Assembly: GCA_003453735.1 (NCBI GenBank)
Contig: DMNE01000030.1
Coordinates: 10,755 to 28,120 of the forward strand
Source of the DNA: Nitrospiraceae bacterium
Lineage (GTDB): Bacteria; Nitrospirota; Thermodesulfovibrionia; Thermodesulfovibrionales; UBA9159
Length of the DNA: 17,366 bases
Reading direction: 5' to 3'
Shown: positions 6,569 to 13,098 of the stretch, piece by piece
Layout: the number at the start of each line of letters is the position of its first letter
How positions within the stretch are numbered: position 1 is the stretch's first letter
Program-made: the position numbers and the translations under genes
Notes under the pieces: generated by a model
Told to the model about the DNA's origin: nothing
What the model saw: only the letters and a program-made list of their open reading frames with translations
The model's database searches: none

Positions 6569-8485
6569 TTATGCTTTATGCACGAATTTCAAGATCCGTC
6601 CAAGAGTCCCTGATGCCCTCGTGAAGAAATAAGAGGCTGTGGAACCAGGGAGTTCTTTTTTGTTTTCAACATATCCGGAGAAGAGAACACCATATCTGGA
6701 GGACAGTTGGTTTGCTGCAAAGAAATCACCAGTGCCGTCCAGCTGTTTCCCTGCCACGATCAACATACTCTTGCCATCCGCGGTAAACTTTGAAATGCTC
6801 TGCAGTTCAGCATCGGAAAGATGCTGTCCTGATCCGGACTCCCCAAAAAAAATCCACAGCTGACGGTATCCGCGAAGCAATCGCTCGGAGACTTCTGGGG
6901 TTTCCTGCCTGTCTGTTATCGTTACCCGAAACCCTTTGCTCTCAAGGGAAGCAACAGCATTTCTGCTCAAGGAGCTCTTATCTACCCCGCTCTTTAAAAA
7001 AGTATCATAGATTAAAATACTTTTCTTTTCTGGCGCATCACTGTTTTCCTCCAGCCATCCCGCAACATTCGTTATATACATCCGGTTATCGTACATATCC
7101 GCTGAGCCATTCAGGAATCGTGCGAAGCTCGAATCAAATACAATGCCTCCTTGTCCTTCCAGGTCATTGGTATAAGTTGCGATTATAGCTTTCCCGCCGG
7201 GATCCATTACAATCCTGACTTGCTTGTTCTGTTTATTGATGACAGAGGAGGCACCTCCGGATACTGACTTAACATCCCGCAAAAGAGGATTGCCCGTATC
7301 TACGTCAGGAACAAACACAAGGAATTGAAATGTGTAGGAGATAAGAATCGTACCCACCACGCAGACGAACATATAGAGAAAAAAGACCCTCTTTTTGAAG
7401 ACCGTCCAAAACATCACCATGGTAGGTATCGCCGTTACCGGCCCGCCTATCATGAAAGCCAGCCCGGCCCCTCCATCAAGGGTCCCGCGAAGGGCACTCT
7501 TTATATGGTAAAGGATGCTCGATGCACTGATCTGATGCAGAAATATGGGTATTGTCCCAAACGTAATCCATACGATGCTTAACGGATCTTTTTTCCCGAA
7601 CAATCTGTAGATCCATTCGTAGGGCATGTATCTCTCGACAATCGATCCTATCGCGACTCCGACGAGGACATATTTTCCCACCAGCCAGAGCATCTCTGAT
7701 GACTTGGCAAGAAATACGACAAACATATTCTTCGTTCTGGCAGCTACCCGATGCCCAAACATCTCCTTACAGTTGCACCTCAGACGTTCGTCGGGATAAT
7801 CTTCATCGTGAAAGTCGCCCCGGGGAATGGCACCTTCAACAAATAGGGTATCGGATTGAAAGCCCTTATCCCTGAGCAGATGGGTCACAACTCCCGCGAA
7901 CATACCCATTGAGAACGCTGCAATCGTTCTAATTACCGTCCATTCCGGCCCCAGGTCGTTAAGGGTTAACAAATAGGCAGTGGGGCTCAATAGCGGAGAA
8001 GTAACGAGAAGGGACATAACCGGCGCGAGGGGCAAACCCGCAAACAGCAGGCTCACCGCTGTAGTTATGGTTCCACATGCGCAGAGGGGCGTTATTATGC
8101 CCACCAGAGATGCCAGGAAAATACTCAAGAAACCATATCGCCTGAGAGAAGTCTGAAGTTTAACGGCGATCTTGTAAGTGCGGATATAGCCTGCCAGTAA
8201 TATACCGACAATAAAATAGGGGAAAATATCCCATAATTCAGCGATCATACCATGTCCGTTAAAGAGCAAGTCCCATATCTCGCTTCCCACAAGGAGGGGA
8301 AACGGCCTCTGTAATGCATCGGGTCTCACCATCTGACCCGTTGGTCCGTAGATCCAGACATGCCAGATTATCAGTGAAAAAGAAGCCAGTACCATGATCA
8401 GAAGGGTCTTATTCGCTGCCCTAGAGGGCGCACCGTGAACCTGGCATACCTCGGTGCGCTTTATGGTGAGTGCTTTCAAAAACAT
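6569..8485 (-). CDS. ArsP/DUF318-type permease fused to a GATase/DUF4350-like domain
   Basis: This is a 638-residue two-part protein. Residues 1-395 form a polytopic permease with about eight to ten membrane segments. They carry the DUF318/ArsP hallmarks: TPLCACGTITTAVSLL (C135 and C137), SPLLSPTAYLLT, and in the second half GTIPIFLHQIS and FMIGGPVTAIPT. A central hydrophilic loop holds a further Cys-x-Cys (C237, C239). ArsP relatives export organoarsenicals; other members are uncharacterised. Residues about 400-638 are soluble, with a pattern (KSILIYDT, then WIFFGES, then LSDAELQSISKFTADGKSMLIVAG) like the GATase-1-like fold of DUF4350/ThuA proteins, here without an obvious catalytic triad. 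The preceding part, with GGIVFDSSFARFLNG and DNRMYITNVAGWL, also fits DUF4350. The RBS GAGGAGA lies about 10 bases before the ATG. It sits 33 bases after the YedE gene, so the two transporters are co-transcribed. The transported substrate is unknown. Confidence 0.88.
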   Translation of the reverse strand: MFLKALTIKRTEVCQVHGAPSRAANKTLLIMVLASFSLIIWHVWIYGPTGQMVRPDALQRPFPLLVGSEIWDLLFNGHGMIAELWDIFPYFIVGILLAGYIRTYKIAVKLQTSLRRYGFLSIFLASLVGIITPLCACGTITTAVSLLFAGLPLAPVMSLLVTSPLLSPTAYLLTLNDLGPEWTVIRTIAAFSMGMFAGVVTHLLRDKGFQSDTLFVEGAIPRGDFHDEDYPDERLRCNCKEMFGHRVAARTKNMFVVFLAKSSEMLWLVGKYVLVGVAIGSIVERYMPYEWIYRLFGKKDPLSIVWITFGTIPIFLHQISASSILYHIKSALRGTLDGGAGLAFMIGGPVTAIPTMVMFWTVFKKRVFFLYMFVCVVGTILISYTFQFLVFVPDVDTGNPLLRDVKSVSGGASSVINKQNKQVRIVMDPGGKAIIATYTNDLEGQGGIVFDSSFARFLNGSADMYDNRMYITNVAGWLEENSDAPEKKSILIYDTFLKSGVDKSSLSRNAVASLESKGFRVTITDRQETPEVSERLLRGYRQLWIFFGESGSGQHLSDAELQSISKFTADGKSMLIVAGKQLDGTGDFFAANQLSSRYGVLFSGYVENKKELPGSTASYFFTRASGTLGRILKFVHKA

Positions 8486-8518
8486 CTCAACTGTCTCCTC
8501 TTAGGCGGTCTTCTCATG

Positions 8519-9736
8519 CTAATCGAGCTCCGCCCGAACTCCCGGAGCAAAACTCTCCCCCCGGTTCCGATACAGAAGTCCGATGATAAATAAAGCGCAG
8601 AGGCCAAAAAGGACTGCGACCTTCCCCTCATATGGCGTGCCCTCGGCATTTCCAGCGAGCCCCCAGTTCTGCACAAGCGCAGCACCGGTAAGCATGCCGA
8701 GAACCGATGCCCCCGCATCGGTATCACCTTGCCCCGCGCGTATCAGCTGCCTGAAAGGACAACCCCTTATCAGAACGGATCCAAAGCCGACGATAACCAT
8801 CCCGAGAAAGTTCCAGACATGGCTTTCATTGGAACTCGGCTGCCCATGCCAACCAAGCGAAAATTGTCCGGTAAGAATACTCGCAAGAAGTGCAAAGAGG
8901 AAAAATGAGCCGATGCCGATTGCATGGCCTGTCGATTTCGGGAAGAGGGCAGTTTCTCTCGGCCCCCGCTCAAAAAGTCTCGCAAACCCGCCAGTTATGC
9001 AAAACCCTGTCCTCTGAGCCAGCGCTCCAACGCCCAGTCCAGCGAGAAGGGAAAGATATGCGGGCGCATACTGAGCACCTGAGCCTTTACTGCTGAGGGA
9101 AATAAAAACCGGTTTCCAGAAAAGAGCAGCAAGGAGCAATGCCATAAGAGCAGGCATTAAGAGGGTATTTGCATCCGGCAATTGGGTTGGCTTGCCGAGG
9201 CTGAAACCGCTCGCGAGGAACCTTATGCCTATATACACGCCGGCAGCAAGTCCTCCTACGCCGATCCATGCAGTGAGATCCCCAGCAGCAATCCTGAGCA
9301 CCATTTTAATCGGACATCCCATAAACACGGCACAGCCGACAATCAAGAGAATCCCCACGAGATACCTAAGCAGAGGAGAGCTTCCCCCTGAGGCCTTGTA
9401 TTTTTTCTTGTAAACCGCCATTAAAAACGACCCGATAACGAATCCGATAATCTCGGGCCTCAGGTATTGCATCCGTGTATTGCCATGAAGCCCGATGGAG
9501 CCGGCAATATTCTCCATAAAACACGAGACACAAAAACCCGTGTTGGGAGGATTTCCCAAAAAACTAAGCATGACCCCACCGACACCGATAGCAGCTCCCG
9601 TCAAGACAAACAGAGACTTTGAATAATAACGTGGTCCATGTTGAGTCGTCGAACTACCTGTCACTTTTTTTATCTTTCTCAACACGCCCATCCCTCCGTC
9701 CTTCAGTATTCCCTGTACAGATACCTTCTGTTGCAT
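8519..9736 (-). CDS. yedE: YedE family putative selenium transporter
   Basis: This 405-residue YeeE/YedE membrane protein has two homologous halves. It carries conserved cysteines in GFCVSC (C69, C72), MGCPIKM (C141), TGFCITGG (C246) and RGCPFRQ (C326), and the paired motifs GDLTAWIG and GDTDAGASVLG. The broader YeeE/YedE family includes TsuA, which moves thiosulfate through such cysteines. The details here (YLRPEIIGFVIGSF, SSPLLRYLVG, VWNFLGMVIVGFGSVL) match the subfamily linked to selenium metabolism (seleno_YedE in TIGRFAM, usually beside yedF or selD). No yedF or selD is in this window. The ATG at 9736 has no clear RBS; an ATG at 9691 has AAGGA seven bases upstream and may be the true start, giving 390 residues. 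The family is certain; transport of a selenium compound is inferred. Confidence 0.9.
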   Translation of the reverse strand: MQQKVSVQGILKDGGMGVLRKIKKVTGSSTTQHGPRYYSKSLFVLTGAAIGVGGVMLSFLGNPPNTGFCVSCFMENIAGSIGLHGNTRMQYLRPEIIGFVIGSFLMAVYKKKYKASGGSSPLLRYLVGILLIVGCAVFMGCPIKMVLRIAAGDLTAWIGVGGLAAGVYIGIRFLASGFSLGKPTQLPDANTLLMPALMALLLAALFWKPVFISLSSKGSGAQYAPAYLSLLAGLGVGALAQRTGFCITGGFARLFERGPRETALFPKSTGHAIGIGSFFLFALLASILTGQFSLGWHGQPSSNESHVWNFLGMVIVGFGSVLIRGCPFRQLIRAGQGDTDAGASVLGMLTGAALVQNWGLAGNAEGTPYEGKVAVLFGLCALFIIGLLYRNRGESFAPGVRAELD

Positions 9737-9758
9737 TCAGGAAAACAGCTCGGCACCG

Positions 9759-10286
9759 TCAGCCGCAGCTTCCCGCAATCTTCCTCTGAAGATAATAGAT
9801 AATCTTTCTGTCACTCTTCAGAGATTCATCACCAGGGTTACGCCTTATTCTCTGCTCAATCTCTGCCAATGCCTCCGTGACGGCCACCTTCAGTTTCTTC
9901 CCCTGAAAAAGAGGAGTCTTTTTATCGAGGTAATCGGGATTCAGATCAACTCCCTCTTTATATTCGAGCATGGCCTTGACCGGTTCCTGCCTCCTCATGA
10001 GAATATCGCCCAGCACCATATGGGGTTGTCCCTCATAAGGGTATTTCTGTATCAACTCCCTAAGCAGTGTCTCCGCTTTGTTGAAATTATCCGCTTCCAT
10101 GAGATTTCTTATCAGCTTCATCGCATTGTCCAAATCGCCTCCCGCCGGTGAAGAATCCGCAGCTGCCATCCTTTGCTGCACATTCCGATCCGGCTTTGCC
10201 TCACCCATATGACGACTTATCAACGCAAAGGAACTGATAATGAGAATGACGATCGCCCAGATCGATACTCTGTCAAGCCTGTCCAT
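9759..10286 (-). CDS. Membrane-anchored TPR protein with a Ser-Cys-Gly C-terminus
   Basis: This 175-residue protein has one N-terminal membrane helix (about residues 8-25) and then a soluble helical region with about two tetratricopeptide repeats (residues 53-120; FNKAETLLRELIQKYP, then GDILMRRQEPVKAMLEYKEG). It ends in YYLQRKIAGSCG. TPRs are protein-binding scaffolds; with this topology the domain probably faces the periplasm. The ATG at 10286 overlaps the stop of the PhnD-like gene as TGATG, with AGAGGT upstream; a TTG one codon earlier is less likely. The single C-terminal cysteine is unusual for a scaffold and could be a reactive thiol. The stop is a TGA 22 bases before the YedE start. 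No function can be named beyond scaffolding or partner binding in the same envelope system. Confidence 0.82.
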   Translation of the reverse strand: MDRLDRVSIWAIVILIISSFALISRHMGEAKPDRNVQQRMAAADSSPAGGDLDNAMKLIRNLMEADNFNKAETLLRELIQKYPYEGQPHMVLGDILMRRQEPVKAMLEYKEGVDLNPDYLDKKTPLFQGKKLKVAVTEALAEIEQRIRRNPGDESLKSDRKIIYYLQRKIAGSCG

Positions 10287-11182
10287 CAATACCTCTGGTA
10301 GGGCGGCATATTTGTCCTCTTGGCCATTTCGCGCACCACGCCAAAATCCTTGTCCTGGATCTCTGCATATCCATCCACGTTCGCCCTTTGAAGAACCTTA
10401 ACAATCTCTCCGCCGATCTCAACGGTATCGTCTTTCTTCAATTCCAGTAGTGCCTGTTTGAAACGTCTTGCAAACCCGTCATCGATTTTCTGGGTAACAG
10501 CGAAGTTACAGTACGGAATCGGGTCTCCTTCAGCGACGACCGTAAAGTCGTTTTGGTCGATCCTGCCATCGCTGACCATCCGCTCAAAATCCAGCAGCGG
10601 AACAGCGCCCGCGTCGAACTTCCCGAGGAGAACGCCGTAGATAACCTTTTCATGTTTAAATGATCCGGAGGGGATGGAATAAAAAGAGAGGTCGTTCTCT
10701 GGATCGATCCCGTTTTTCAGTAGGAGGTCCAATTGCGCCATATAGGAGGTCGGTCCGAGCATGGGGCCGAAAACCATGGACTTGCCCTTGAGGTCCCGTA
10801 TAGTATGTATACCGCTCTTTTTCAAAGCGATAATGATACCTTTTGCCCTGGCACCGAGCGAACCTGATTTCTCTGCCGTAAGGACTTCCACGCCATGGTT
10901 TCTATTCATGATGATATAAAGCAGGGAGTTTGTGTGAGTGAAATCCAGCTTGTCAACCTGCTTATCAAAATCGACGGTATCTATAGCAACCATCTCAAAA
11001 TGAACGCCTAATTTCTTACTCAGGTATGCCGTAAGCGGCTGAAACCGTTGAAGTGTCTCCTGTTCGCTGTTGCATATCATGTAACCGATTGTATAGGTGC
11101 GTTTGTCCTCTTGTGCGGAGGGCGAATGACAAGAGGCAAGAAGACAGAGCATCACACCAACTGTGAGTAATCTTTGGCTCAT
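10286..11182 (-). CDS. PhnD-like solute-binding lipoprotein
   Basis: This 298-residue protein is of the phosphate/phosphonate-binding (PhnD-like, Pfam PF12974) type. The signal peptide ends in the lipobox LLAS-C18, so it is a lipoprotein. The mature part shows the family pattern: YTIGYMICNSEQETLQRFQP, the hinge region GKSMVFGPMLGPTSYMAQLD, and the second lobe GVLLGKFDAGAVPLLDFERM and DPIPYCNFAVTQKIDD. PhnD-like proteins bind oxyanions such as phosphonates and phosphite, or act as sensor domains. No ABC permease or ATPase gene lies nearby, so this is an orphan binding protein. It may pass its ligand to the neighbouring YedE or ArsP-like transporter, or act as a sensor. No RBS is evident before the ATG; instead an 11-bp hairpin and the end of a 48-codon ORF lie directly upstream. 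Confidence 0.88.
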   Translation of the reverse strand: MSQRLLTVGVMLCLLASCHSPSAQEDKRTYTIGYMICNSEQETLQRFQPLTAYLSKKLGVHFEMVAIDTVDFDKQVDKLDFTHTNSLLYIIMNRNHGVEVLTAEKSGSLGARAKGIIIALKKSGIHTIRDLKGKSMVFGPMLGPTSYMAQLDLLLKNGIDPENDLSFYSIPSGSFKHEKVIYGVLLGKFDAGAVPLLDFERMVSDGRIDQNDFTVVAEGDPIPYCNFAVTQKIDDGFARRFKQALLELKKDDTVEIGGEIVKVLQRANVDGYAEIQDKDFGVVREMAKRTNMPPYQRY

Positions 11183-11189
11183 CGTCTGT

Positions 11190-11336
11190 TCACCGGTACT
11201 GTGGCGACCACAGTGCCGCCTTCCAGGCTACGCCCCTTGGAACTATGAGGTGCGCTGCCAACACGTCCTTTCCGTGTTCCGGATCGGTACGATGCCCCGC
11301 ACCGGGGAACAATACCGCAAGATATCCACCACACAT
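11190..11336 (-). CDS. Candidate 48-residue small protein between resB-like and phnD-like genes
   Basis: This ATG-to-TGA frame fills most of the 161-base gap. The peptide begins MCGGYLAVLFPG, contains DVLAAHLIVPRGVAW and ends LWSPQYR. The start codon lies 7 bases after the ResB-like stop but has only a weak RBS. The stop lies 7 bases before the PhnD-like ATG, so translation could be coupled through it. No family is recognised. The stretch is also rich in inverted repeats, so it may instead be structured RNA. Confidence 0.27.
   Translation of the reverse strand: MCGGYLAVLFPGAGHRTDPEHGKDVLAAHLIVPRGVAWKAALWSPQYR
11194..11218 (-). other. Strong hairpin just upstream of the PhnD-like start codon
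   Basis: A stem of 11 bp (7 of them the perfect ACTGTGG / CCACAGT core) with a 3-base loop lies 11 bases before the ATG at 11182. No T-run follows on either strand, so it is not an intrinsic terminator. A second small stem (CCCCG / CGGGG, 11295-11307) is in the same gap. Its position fits control of translation, mRNA processing or mRNA stability. Confidence 0.55.
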
Positions 11337-11343
11337 TCCGCGT

Positions 11344-12264
11344 TTACTTTTTTCCATGAAGCCTTCTCAAGAAATATAACCCGGATCCAATCCCGATAAC
11401 TGTAAATCCCAGAAAGACATAGGGTCTCCCCGGATCATCGGTTATCTGGATACCGGCAAAGGGTGTGCCATACGGGTCTCTGCTGATTTGTGTATTACAA
11501 AAATGAAGCCTTTTCCACGTCATAGGTCTGTTGACCTCCGAAGTTCCCTCTGCTATGACTTCAGAATCTCTTGAGAGCATGAGGTTGAGCAATACCCTTT
11601 TGAGGGAAGGAGTTTGATAAGCTACGAGCCGAAAGTCGTACGGGAAATCCGCAGGAAGACTCTTCCCTCCGGACGTGCTGGCTGAACCGATCAAATGGTC
11701 TCCACGAAAAATACTAAGCCTAAGATCCTCCGACGGCAATTCCAGGGAATCTGCCTTGACAGTATAGCCATCAAGATAAAAGCTCTCGCCCGTTTTCAGC
11801 ACAAAAAGCCCTATTTTTTCCTTTCCTCTGAGGACACCCACCTTCACGGCCACCGGATAATATTCCGTATTTATTTTTCTCACCGTAAGATTGACTCCTA
11901 AGGGCATGTCCCTCTTCATATCCCATCGATAAGCGGTATTTACCGTGGTTCCCTCATAGACATTCACTGTTGCCACATAGCCCAAGGAACTAATCACCGC
12001 GCCGGCAAGAGTCAGGATAGCCCCTAGGTGCATAACTATGATCGGTTTTGAAAGGATCTTTATCCTCTGCAGTGTGCACAGCAGCAAGTTCAGTCCCATG
12101 AAGCCAAAGATTATGCTGCGCACTCTGCCGAGATAACTGTCCATCGCCCCGGTGAACGCTCTTGGAAGTAAAATGAGGCACAGAAGCACGAACAGGCCTA
12201 ATGTTAATTCCTTTGATGCACCAAAGCGATAGAGCCATTCAACCCTCTTCGATAATCTCGACAC
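11344..12264 (-). CDS. ResB-like cytochrome c biogenesis membrane protein (short form)
   Basis: This 306-residue protein has the ResB/Ccs1 layout in reduced form: three N-terminal membrane helices (about residues 20-37, 50-65 and 76-96), a large periplasmic beta-rich domain (about 100-275) and one C-terminal helix (about 282-299). Family-like segments are the start KELTLGLFVLLCLILL, the domain text RLVAYQTPSLKRVLLNLML, and DDPGRPYVFLGFTVIGIG before the last helix. ResB works with CcsA to deliver and attach heme to apocytochromes c; full members have 400 or more residues. No CcsA gene and no c-type cytochrome is in this window. The GTG start has AAGAGAAG just upstream and lies 12 bases after the OpuAC-like stop. 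It may serve a specific partner in this operon rather than general cytochrome assembly. Confidence 0.82.
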   Translation of the reverse strand: MSRLSKRVEWLYRFGASKELTLGLFVLLCLILLPRAFTGAMDSYLGRVRSIIFGFMGLNLLLCTLQRIKILSKPIIVMHLGAILTLAGAVISSLGYVATVNVYEGTTVNTAYRWDMKRDMPLGVNLTVRKINTEYYPVAVKVGVLRGKEKIGLFVLKTGESFYLDGYTVKADSLELPSEDLRLSIFRGDHLIGSASTSGGKSLPADFPYDFRLVAYQTPSLKRVLLNLMLSRDSEVIAEGTSEVNRPMTWKRLHFCNTQISRDPYGTPFAGIQITDDPGRPYVFLGFTVIGIGSGLYFLRRLHGKK

Positions 12265-12276
12265 CGACTTCTCTTG

Positions 12277-12858
12277 TCATATCAGTTTCTTTGATTTCAG
12301 AAAATCCCTTGCCACGTCTTTCGGTTTCCCGCCCGACTGCATTGATTTGATCAACTTCTCATAGGTGTCATTGGGAACAGTATTGCCAAGTTTGTTTATC
12401 ACCCTCGGAAGGGCAGGGAAATTATTGAGAATGTCTACCCTCAGGATAGTTGCGGTATAAGAAGGGGGGTCTCCACCATTGCCGTTTAACAATCCAAAGG
12501 GTTTCAGCCACACAAGTCCCCTGTCTTTTTCATAGGCTGCTTTCACGACCTCATAGGCTTTCTTAGCATCACTTTCCACCGGCTTATTCAATAGGTGCAA
12601 CGCCCTTGTCGTATTCTCGATCGAGATGTCTACCATTTTCATCCTGACTGCCTCATACAGATCCTGTGCGCTCTTATAAAGTTGAACCTTGACGGACGTG
12701 CCAGTCCTTTCATTGACAAGGGCAGAGATCATCTCGGCGAACAGCTGCCCTTCCGAGGAATTTATAACGCCGATATTGAGTAGCTTTCCTACACAGGCAT
12801 CCACTTTTGGCGAAACTAACAAAAGCATTGTCAGAATCAATAGTGTCTTTTTCATCAT
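12277..12858 (-). CDS. OpuAC-like periplasmic solute-binding protein (short form)
   Basis: This 193-residue protein is related to the glycine betaine-binding OpuAC family (PF04069). A signal peptide runs to about residue 21, and the mature protein starts at or near Cys22 (ACVGKLLNIGV). The family pattern is clear: LFAEMISALVNERTGTSVKVQLYKS, then the C-terminal LPRVINKLGNTVPNDTYEKL and the end RDFLKSKKLI. Typical members have 270-300 residues; this one is shorter and may lack part of the second lobe. No betaine-type ABC permease or ATPase is adjacent. GGGAGGT lies 5 bases before the first of two ATGs (12858, 12855); either could start it. It is the first gene after the sigma-54 promoter. The ligand is unknown, and the N-terminal Cys could be lipidated although the lipobox is poor. 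Confidence 0.85.
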   Translation of the reverse strand: MMKKTLLILTMLLLVSPKVDACVGKLLNIGVINSSEGQLFAEMISALVNERTGTSVKVQLYKSAQDLYEAVRMKMVDISIENTTRALHLLNKPVESDAKKAYEVVKAAYEKDRGLVWLKPFGLLNGNGGDPPSYTATILRVDILNNFPALPRVINKLGNTVPNDTYEKLIKSMQSGGKPKDVARDFLKSKKLI

Positions 12859-12915
12859 TCTTTACCTCCCTTGAAGGCACTTACCTCTTATTTTTTAACA
12901 ATTCTGCATAAAAAA

Positions 12916-12930
12916 GCAATAGACGTGCCA
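12916..12930 (-). promoter_or_regulatory. Sigma-54 (RpoN) promoter, -24/-12
   Basis: Reading on the minus strand, TGGCACG, four bases, TTGCT matches the sigma-54 consensus (TGGCACG-N4-TTGCW) exactly, with GG and GC ten bases apart. The expected transcription start is near 12904, giving a leader of about 46 bases before the ATG of the OpuAC-like gene. Transcription would therefore depend on an enhancer-binding activator. Confidence 0.87.
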
Positions 12931-13002
12931 AGGCCATATTTTGTAACTCATTGGGATTAAAGAATAATTAAAATCCGACTGGCCTACTTTTTTCATCGCG
13001 AC

Positions 13003-13016
13003 GTCAAGATATTGAC
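13003..13016. promoter_or_regulatory. Candidate enhancer (activator-binding) dyad
   Basis: GTCAA-N4-TTGAC is a perfect 5-bp inverted repeat centred about 105 bases upstream of the predicted sigma-54 start. This is where activator sites for sigma-54 promoters normally lie. The DNA between it and the promoter is AT-rich and could bend. The activator is not encoded in the window. Confidence 0.4.
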
Positions 13017-13037
13017 TTTTTGGCTGCCAGCAGATAA

Positions 13038-13064
13038 GCGCCACGGACTCACCCGTTGCGCCAC
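13038..13064. repeat. Direct repeat GCGCCAC with 20-base period
   Basis: GCGCCAC occurs at 13038-13044 and again at 13058-13064, two helical turns apart, upstream of the candidate dyad. It may be a protein-binding site or may be chance. Confidence 0.25.
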
Positions 13065-13098
13065 AAGCGTCGGGCCAGAATAATACCCCTGTTTCTCC

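Noticed and set aside
9759..9761. UGA directly after Ser-Cys-Gly of the TPR protein as a selenocysteine codon.
   Set aside because: Only a weak CTGTT/AACAG stem with an 11-base loop follows, and the read-through peptide is unlike a protein and overlaps the YedE start.
12277..12279. In-frame UGA between the OpuAC-like and ResB-like genes, read as a possible selenocysteine fusion in a selenium-linked operon.
   Set aside because: The OpuAC-like protein ends with a normal family C-terminus, the ResB-like GTG has its own RBS, and no convincing SECIS hairpin follows; same-frame neighbours occur by chance one time in three.
13021..13075. Possible tRNA-like stretch (ACGGACTCACCCG and CGCCA motifs).
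   Set aside because: No cloverleaf, acceptor stem or anticodon arm can be drawn on either strand.
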